Source: Azolla pinnata
Taxonomy: Eukaryota; Streptophyta; Polypodiopsida; Salviniales; Salviniaceae
NCBI GenBank assembly: GCA_037176905.1
Contig: JBBBWG010009480.1
Span: forward strand, 1-20,982
Direction of reading: 5' to 3'
Length of the DNA: 20,982 nt
Shown one piece after another: positions 10,001 through 20,982 of this stretch. The notes beneath the pieces were generated by a model. The model worked only from the letters and a program-made list of their open reading frames with translations, did no database searches and was not told the origin of the DNA. The position numbers were made by a program, and so were the translations under genes. How positions within the stretch are numbered: the stretch's first letter is position 1; each line of letters starts with the position of its first letter.

Positions 10001-12863
10001 AAGACTACCTGGTCATGTGACTGTTGAATGCACACGAGCATATATTATTATTGATAATTCTGCATATCTTTCCAGTATACTGCATAGTGCAGCAGTATGA
10101 TACAAGACTCTTACCAAAAAGGTGCAGTTTTAAGTGTTAACATCAATGCCTTTTTCTCAGGAAGATGAATTTTCGTAAAAATTTCATGTAGGATTCTGGT
10201 AGCTCCATTGCAAAAACAGGATAGTATGGGTACATTTCAATCTGTGTTATTACAACAATGGACCTCCCTCAATGTTTTCCTTATGGAAGATCCCTTCGTT
10301 AACCACCTAGTGCTAATGCTCTGAGACACTTTTTAAATTAAAGAGTATGTTATCATGCTCGTGTATCTTTTGATTCAGTTTCTTAAATTTAACAATCCAG
10401 ATGATTGGAAACTTGCATTTAATNNNNNNNNNNNNNNNNNNNNNNNNNNNNNNNNNNNNNNNNNNNNNNNNNNNNNNNNNNNNNNNNNNNNNNNNNNNNN
10501 NNNNNNNNNNNNNNNNNNNNNNNTTTTTGTGGAAACAAGTAATCAAAGTAGTAATGGAAATATTGTAATAGAACAAGCACAACATCTCACTGTAAAATTG
10601 TTGCTTATTCCGGATTCACATCCAGCCAAATCCATACTTGGCAGGGATCTTTTAATCCAGATACATCTGTCTGTGTATACATGCCTATTACCAGCATATT
10701 TAATATCCTCACAACGCACAAATTTAAAACTCACACTAATTTTTATCTAGCAAAAACCCATTCCCAAATATTGCATGCAAAGAGGAGTTTAATTTTCTTA
10801 CTAATGTAATGTTTTTTCTTTTCTGATATCTATGATCGAGGTATTCCTTTGGAATCCTGATATAAAAATGTTAACATAAATAACCATAGTATAAGTAAAA
10901 TTTGTTAAGGTTTTAAATTAACTTTCCCTTTGTCAGATTGGCATTGATGGGGGAGCTGGATTTTCAGTAAATATACCATGGCCCTGTGGAGGGATCGGTG
11001 ATGAAGACTATATTTTTGCTTTTCAACATATTGTAATCCCTATAGGTAATTTTCCCAGAATATGCTTCTTGTACTGATGTATGCTCGATGGACCAAATAC
11101 TAGTTTTGCAGAGGATAATGATCCTGTTACAAATCCCATATTTAGCTCGTGTTTCTTGCAACGGGTCTTCACAACATAGCATAACTTCATCCCATTTCAG
11201 AAACCAAGATAAATCAAAGAAGAGACATGCATCTAGTGTTAGTTTTTAGGTCAAAGCTTGTTAGTTTTTAGATAAAAAGTGGTCGCTATATGAACATCTT
11301 TATGTTTTTATACAGCAAAACAATATGCGCCAGAACTGATAATTATATCAGCAGGGTTTGATGCCGCTGAAGGTGATCCCTTAGGTGGTTGCAAGGTTTG
11401 AATTCTGCTCGTTTTATTCCGTTTTCTTTCTGAAAGCAAAGGATGGTGTACAACACCTTCTGGCGATTCCACAAGGACTTATGGCATCCTTTTTCTTTAT
11501 GCTCTCAAATGGTTGCAGGTGTCACCACAGGGGTATGCACTCATGACACAAATGTTGTATTCACTTGTAGAAGGAAGATTGTTAGTAGTTTTGGAAGGCG
11601 GGTAAGCGATTTCAGCCAATGCCACTGTCATATGCTTGAAAGAATTATACATTACTAGTTTCCTCACATTTAGAAGCTACTTTTTATTGTACAGATATAA
11701 TTTACGTTCGATATCTGCTTCAAGTTCAGCTGTTTTACAGGTAGTGCAAATCAGATAGTTATTTATGGAAAGAATGACATGCTGATTTGATTTTAAATCA
11801 GAAGTTCAGAATGCTGGATCTACTTGTCCGTACTACTACTTTAAAAGCAGCACTGTTGCTAATGATAAGAGCTAATATGGAATAATTATAATAATTTTGA
11901 GAATTATGTTACATGTTTGGAATGCTAGATTTGCTTGTCTGTATTACTACTATTTAAGTGTCCTTGCTAGAAGTAGAACTAATGTAGAATAATTACAAAT
12001 ATAAATAGTTGGATTGAGTTCCTGCATTCCAGGTGCTTTTGGGTGAATCTCCTTGTCCTCTTCCAATGATGTGTGAGCCTTCAATTCCGGGTTTAGCTAC
12101 AGTTATGGAGGTTTGCGATATTCAACGACAGTACTGGAAGATAGATCCTCTATCAATAATGACAATGAGGTCCCAATTCAAATCTCGAGTAAAAGGTAAA
12201 TTATCACTTCTCTTAATGCATTGGAATATAGGAAGTGCTTTCCAACTTCAAGGATGCTATAGCCATGACACTTGAACAAACCACCATGTGCAGAATATCA
12301 TGAACGGTCAGCTTCCACATATTCAGAAGAAAAGCAAATGTGGAAAAGGCATGGATGAGAAAGTTACGAAAAGATTAAGATAATTTTCATGGAAGTACCA
12401 ACATGGTGTTCAAATGGTGTGTTTATATGCATCTATCATTGACCTTAATATCTAGATAACATTTTAAGAATGGTTTCATTTCTCTGTATAAGGATGTGAC
12501 AAACAGACTACTCGGCTAGGTAGGATCTCATAGGTAGGTACTAGGCGTCTTAGAATACAGAGTGTTAGTATCTGCCAGTGATGGCTGAAAAGAGTTTTGG
12601 AATTGGCTTTCTACAACAGTCATATGCAATCAAGGTGAAAGAATGAACGAAAGCATGCAAGATGGTTTAATAAAATTCGATCCTAAAACTGTCTCAGCTT
12701 ACTTTGCAGGATTGTCTTCTTGCTCTTTAAATGGTAATAATACAGCTACCTGATTGCAGGAAGGCGTGCCCGCAAGCGTGATGTTAGAGGACCAATCTGG
12801 TGGAAATGGGGAAGAAAAAGAATTGTTTACGATCACTGGTTCTCAGCATCTCGATCAAGATGA
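7056..12863 (+). CDS. HDA15: Class II histone deacetylase with RanBP2 zinc finger (HDA15-like)
   Basis: Zinc-dependent nuclear lysine deacetylase, plant RPD3/HDA1 family. Coding exons, all GT-AG and in phase: 7056-7526, 7685-7790, 7882-7934, 8020-8095, 8210-8274, 8830-8885, 8992-9115, 9203-9328, 9403-9453, 9544-9612, 10937-11045, 11316-11395, 11519-11601, 11695-11740, 12033-12195, 12760-12863: 593 aa. Arabidopsis HDA15 is, from memory, about 550 aa. An acidic stretch (about 117-138) precedes a perfect RanBP2 finger: W140, C142, C145, N149, C156, C159. The deacetylase domain (about 200-510) keeps PPGHH (H323/H324), DVHHGNG (D360, H362), SAGFD (D451) and EGGY (Y491), so it should be active. The basic C-terminus ([14 protein letters not shown]) is HDA15-like and may carry the nuclear signal. 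The ATG at 7056 is the first in frame after the leader intron; a longer N-terminus through 5880 is possible. The stop is TGA, then TAG. Confidence 0.93.
9657..9830 (-). mobile_element. GC-rich structured insert in HDA15 intron, possible tRNA-derived SINE
   Basis: A GC-rich island in an otherwise AT-rich intron. On the minus strand, GCTGACTGGTTTAAGTG followed by TCTGCCTTATGAGCTGG resembles a tRNA D-arm (box A) and anticodon arm, and GGGATGCAGTCACC could be a decayed box B. Nearer 9688-9705 is a perfect hairpin (CCCCCTC, loop AATA, GAGGGGG), and CTATAG occurs twice. I saw no clear target-site duplication or A-tail. This is a suggestion, not a family match. Confidence 0.3.
10424..10523. other. 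Assembly gap of 100 N
   Basis: Exactly 100 N, the conventional placeholder for a gap of unknown size. It lies in the HDA15 intron between exons 9544-9612 and 10937-11045. The flanking exons join in phase (residues 399/400) and no conserved residue is missing, so the gap does not damage the gene model. Intron length is unknown. Confidence 0.98.
11809..12000 (+). repeat. Diverged tandem duplication in HDA15 intron
   Basis: Two copies of about 80 bp, starting near 11809 and 11920, share GAATGCTGGAT/GAATGCTAGAT, CTTGTCCGTACTACTACT/CTTGTCTGTATTACTACT and a GTAGAATAATTA/ATGGAATAATTA end. Both lie in the intron between exons 11695-11740 and 12033-12195. There is no coding content. Confidence 0.75.
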
Positions 12864-14778
12864 GTAGGGTGAATCATTGCTAACCGTCTGGTGTAATTTT
12901 TGTAAGCTTGTTTTTTATTTTTTGCCTGACCATTTTTTGTCACAGATGAAAGATTGAACAGAAGAGTTAGTTGTAGAAAAATGTAAATTTTTTGACAGTG
13001 TCGTAGGCTGATGTAAAACTGTGCATTCATTTGTAGGACAATCTAATCTGCAGTATAGTTATCCTTTCAAAGAATTATTACAAATCTTCAACTTATCTTT
13101 AGGTTTCTAGTATGACGTGCAGTCACACATGGTCATGTGGTTTTTTGGAACCAGACAGTTTATTTATCATGCAAACATTGTTAACAAATTAAACTGGCAT
13201 CAAGGTACCATTCTTTCTTTGTTTTATGTTAGTGTGCATGAGGATTTTAATTGGTATTGGTTGTGTTTAGATGTTCTGCTAGGGCATTTACATTGCGCTT
13301 GTAATTCTCATAAGATTGAAGTATGATCATTGAAGTGCTTAACAGAAAAGCAATTGGGCAATTGAGCAGGCAGGAAATCCATAAATTACCAGTATAGTGG
13401 AAAGAACCAGATCATTTGCAACACAATGCTGGAGGTGAAAAGTATGACCTCAAGTGCGCTCGCCCCAGAGGCATCCAACACAGTAAGTTTGTACTATACA
13501 TAGCCGAGAAATGCATCAAGTTGAATGAGCAACTGCAGGGGGGAAAACCTCCGAAGTTTTCCTATGTGTTCGAGAGAAAACCTGGGAGGAATTGGACTAG
13601 ATGCAAAGAAATGTGTGTACGTACATATTGGGTGCTTACAGTAGAAAGGTTACAGGGTTTTGATCCCGAAAAGGATGATAAACTGTTACAAAACACTCTG
13701 AAGATCCAGGAAAACATAAACTGGTTTGACCTGACTTCCAAATCTCTTTAACAGAATATAATTCTCTTCTCCCGACCAAATCCTCAACCCTAAACGACCC
13801 TACATCAGCAGTATATCTGTAGCTTGGATGTATTGTGATGGTCACTGTCGGGTTTGAAGGAGTGAGCATTTGACATGACAAGATAAAAAAAAGGTCAATG
13901 CGGTTATACTATTGGGAATATTTTCTCATCTCCAGCATGATAAAAATCGTGGATTTCCAAAAGAATTAGATTCGGTTGTTACATCGATCACCAGATATGG
14001 ATGTGTTTTCTATTGACCCAACAGGTTTTACTGATCCATTTGCTGCTATGGTGATATATCACCTGCTGCTGCATGATTTATGAGTAAACCGTTGAGAGAA
14101 ACAAAACCACTTTATCTGAAAAAGCAAAGCCAATTCGGTATAAGTATTCCACACAGCCCGAGGTGAAAGCATGTTATCAGAACGTGTAATCGACACCGAA
14201 ATTCTGGAGTTCTAAACCTACACAGACCGACAAACACAGAGGGGGGCGTGATTTTCAATGTCGAATGCTCTAAAAAGACTTGATGCCTTACCATGTTTTA
14301 CAAGATCTCGATCAAACACGACAAAACAACATGCTCGGCCAATCTCAACAATCTAAATAAAAACTACAATTTGCATTTACAAGATCTCATAATTTAGACA
14401 GATATTCAACCCCCTTTTAATCAAGCCAAACCATTACCTGTTGTTTCTCCTGAAAAAGAACAATAAAAACATCCATGCTCATGAACCACATTTTATTCTC
14501 CAGCTTTTTGCTTGTAAATTGTCAACTGTTCTTTTCCATGTAAGTCGTGAATCTCAATCAAATACATATACTCTTGTGCCATTCCCTCTACCTAATAGCT
14601 TTTTACTTGGAAGGCACAAGGATATATCATGAAAAAAAGAGAGCTTTGAGACATTTTTAACGTTCTTTTTTTTTTACCCAAAAGAGTGCTAGCTAGCTAT
14701 CTCAGTACCAATCATCCTTAACAATCAATGAGATGAATCAGGAAGTGGTTTGTGTATTCAATCAAACTCCAAACAACT
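12864..14778. other. Convergent intergenic region with both 3' UTRs
   Basis: HDA15 (+) and the Ca2+-ATPase (-) end facing each other here. From about 12864 to 13040 the sequence is T-rich with repeated TGTAA motifs, as expected of a plant 3' UTR, though without a clear AATAAA. From 14778 leftwards to about 14450 lies the likely 3' UTR of the ATPase. Between about 13050 and 14430 I see no gene: the 111-codon frame at 13416-13751 has no early ATG and no recognisable family. Confidence 0.65.
14492..14497 (-). terminator. Candidate poly(A) signal of the Ca2+-ATPase gene
   Basis: AATAAA on the minus strand, about 280 bases past the stop codon. The distance and AT-rich surroundings fit a 3' end. 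Plants use such signals loosely, so this is weak evidence alone. Confidence 0.3.
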
Positions 14779-20080
<5,302 letters not shown>

Positions 20081-20106
20081 TTCTCACTCTGTCTCTTTTA
20101 TTGTCA

Positions 20107-20883
20107 CTGAGGAAATTATTTCATAGCCAGCCTTCGCAGAGCGGTGAAGGACAATGCTGAATGCATGCAAAAGCTTGTGAGCTCTTTTAAGACACCTCTC
20201 AGAAGACAGGAAACCCACAAAAACAGAGCTAGAAATCTTTCCAAACGACTTAAAACCAACCAATCTTCTGCTTTAAAGCTCCAAGTATGAGGATTCGATG
20301 AGCTCGTCCAAATCTTCTGGAAGGAAGAGACTTTCTCGAAAGGATCAACAAGACCCTTCGTTAAAACTATACAATGTTGTTTAACTGTGCAAAAGAAGTA
20401 CACCAGATCTGTTAATGGAATTTTCTCAAATAACAAGTAATCATGCACACGATCCATAGGACAAGTGCCATGGGCAAAAAAAAAACAATGATCGACCAAA
20501 AGAGGAAATCAGATATCAACATGCGCAAGTAGATAAAGAATGCGCATCCGGAGACTGGGCATAATCCTCTGAGCAGCAAAGCCAGGAAACGGAAGTCAGG
20601 CCGTGTTTGTTCCATGTACAAGATCTGAAAGCATGGGCGACAAAAAAACAGATACAAGAAGAAGGAGAAGAAGGAGAAGGAAGGGAAGAAGGGGGCGGCG
20701 AAGGAATGGAGAGGCAGCAGAAAATGCAGAGAGGTAGAGGCGTACCGAGCGGGGCGAGAGAGATCGCGGAGAAACGGCAGGAACGAAAGCGATGCAAGAA
20801 AGGTTATGATCAACAGAGAACCGAAACCAAAAGAAGAAGGGAGAGTGTGAGAGAGAGAGAGAGAGAGAGGCAGGGCCTCGCAC
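20107..20883 (-). other. Candidate 5' leader intron of the Ca2+-ATPase gene
   Basis: On the minus strand a good donor, TCTCAG|GTGCGAGG, lies at 20884/20883, and an acceptor, TTTCCTCAG, ends at 20107, 26 bases before the ATG. Between them is a long pyrimidine-rich stretch on the minus strand and no conserved coding sequence. If spliced, an upstream ATG at 20895 gives a four-codon ORF (MASQ, then TGA across the junction). No transcript evidence is available. Confidence 0.4.
20849..20869 (+). repeat. (GA)n dinucleotide microsatellite
   Basis: About ten GA units, (CT)n on the gene strand, directly next to the candidate donor at 20884. CT-rich tracts near transcription starts are common in plant promoters and leaders. 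Long open frames over 20412-20954 come from this low-complexity sequence. Confidence 0.9.
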
Positions 20884-20950
20884 CTGAGACGCCATCGCTG
20901 CATTCCCGGGGGCGAGCTGGAGAAGGGGCCCGAGGTCGAAGGTGCAGAAA

Positions 20951-20982
20951 TTAGGGTTAGGGTTAGGGTTAGGGTTAGGGTT
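20951..20982 (+). repeat. (TTAGGG)5 tract at the right window edge
   Basis: Five exact TTAGGG units plus TT run to the last base. The G-rich strand points outward, the orientation a real chromosome end would have, but the tract is too short to prove one. It lies just upstream of the ATPase leader, so it may instead be a telobox-like promoter element (AACCCTAA on the gene strand). Confidence 0.9.

Noticed and set aside
13416..13751. 111-codon frame in the convergent spacer
   Set aside because: It begins with TTG, its first ATG is near the end of the frame, and no family or motif is recognisable.
20412..20954. Overlapping long frames near the right edge (Ser/Leu/Phe-rich on -, Glu/Arg-rich on +)
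   Set aside because: Produced by purine-rich low-complexity sequence and (GA)n in the ATPase leader; no conserved protein.

Overview
The window looks like nuclear DNA of a land plant, most likely a seed-free vascular plant. It carries an intronless, ten-unit PLS-class pentatricopeptide-repeat (PPR) gene and two many-exon genes with clear plant orthologues, HDA15 and the ECA1-type calcium pump. All predicted coding introns are GT-AG. The PPR wording (L motifs with KGLL, S motifs with GNALVDMYAKCG, P motifs with DVVSWNALI) resembles the large fern PPR families as I remember them; that placement is inference. Both ends of the window are simple repeats and there is one 100-N gap, which suggests a whole draft-assembly scaffold.

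Layout, left to right: a TGT microsatellite and about 1.2 kb with nothing recognisable; a 0.2-kb degenerate TTAGGG array (1264-1469); the PPR gene on + (1668-5162); a 0.7-kb spacer with a small duplication and a 14-bp palindrome; a probable HDA15 leader exon and a 1.1-kb leader intron; the HDA15 coding region on + (exons between 7056 and 12863; the gap lies in one intron); a 1.9-kb convergent spacer; the ECA1-type Ca2+-ATPase on - (20080 to 14779, eight coding exons, 1075 aa); its 5' leader, probably with an intron; and five TTAGGG repeats at the right edge.

The genes do not form a pathway. The PPR protein should act on organelle RNA, HDA15 on chromatin, and ECA1 on calcium loading of the ER. 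I found no mobile system, RNA gene or CRISPR array. The points most worth a second look are: (1) copies of the ECA exon-4 end inside the next intron, one keeping its reading frame and splice donor; (2) an HDA15 intron whose first codons restore the fourth zinc ligand of the RanBP2 finger, so retention would give a zinc-finger-only protein; (3) a PPR protein that stops at the end of E1, with no E2 or DYW domain; (4) TTAGGG-type, not TTTAGGG-type, telomere-like tracts. No convincing undescribed system was seen.
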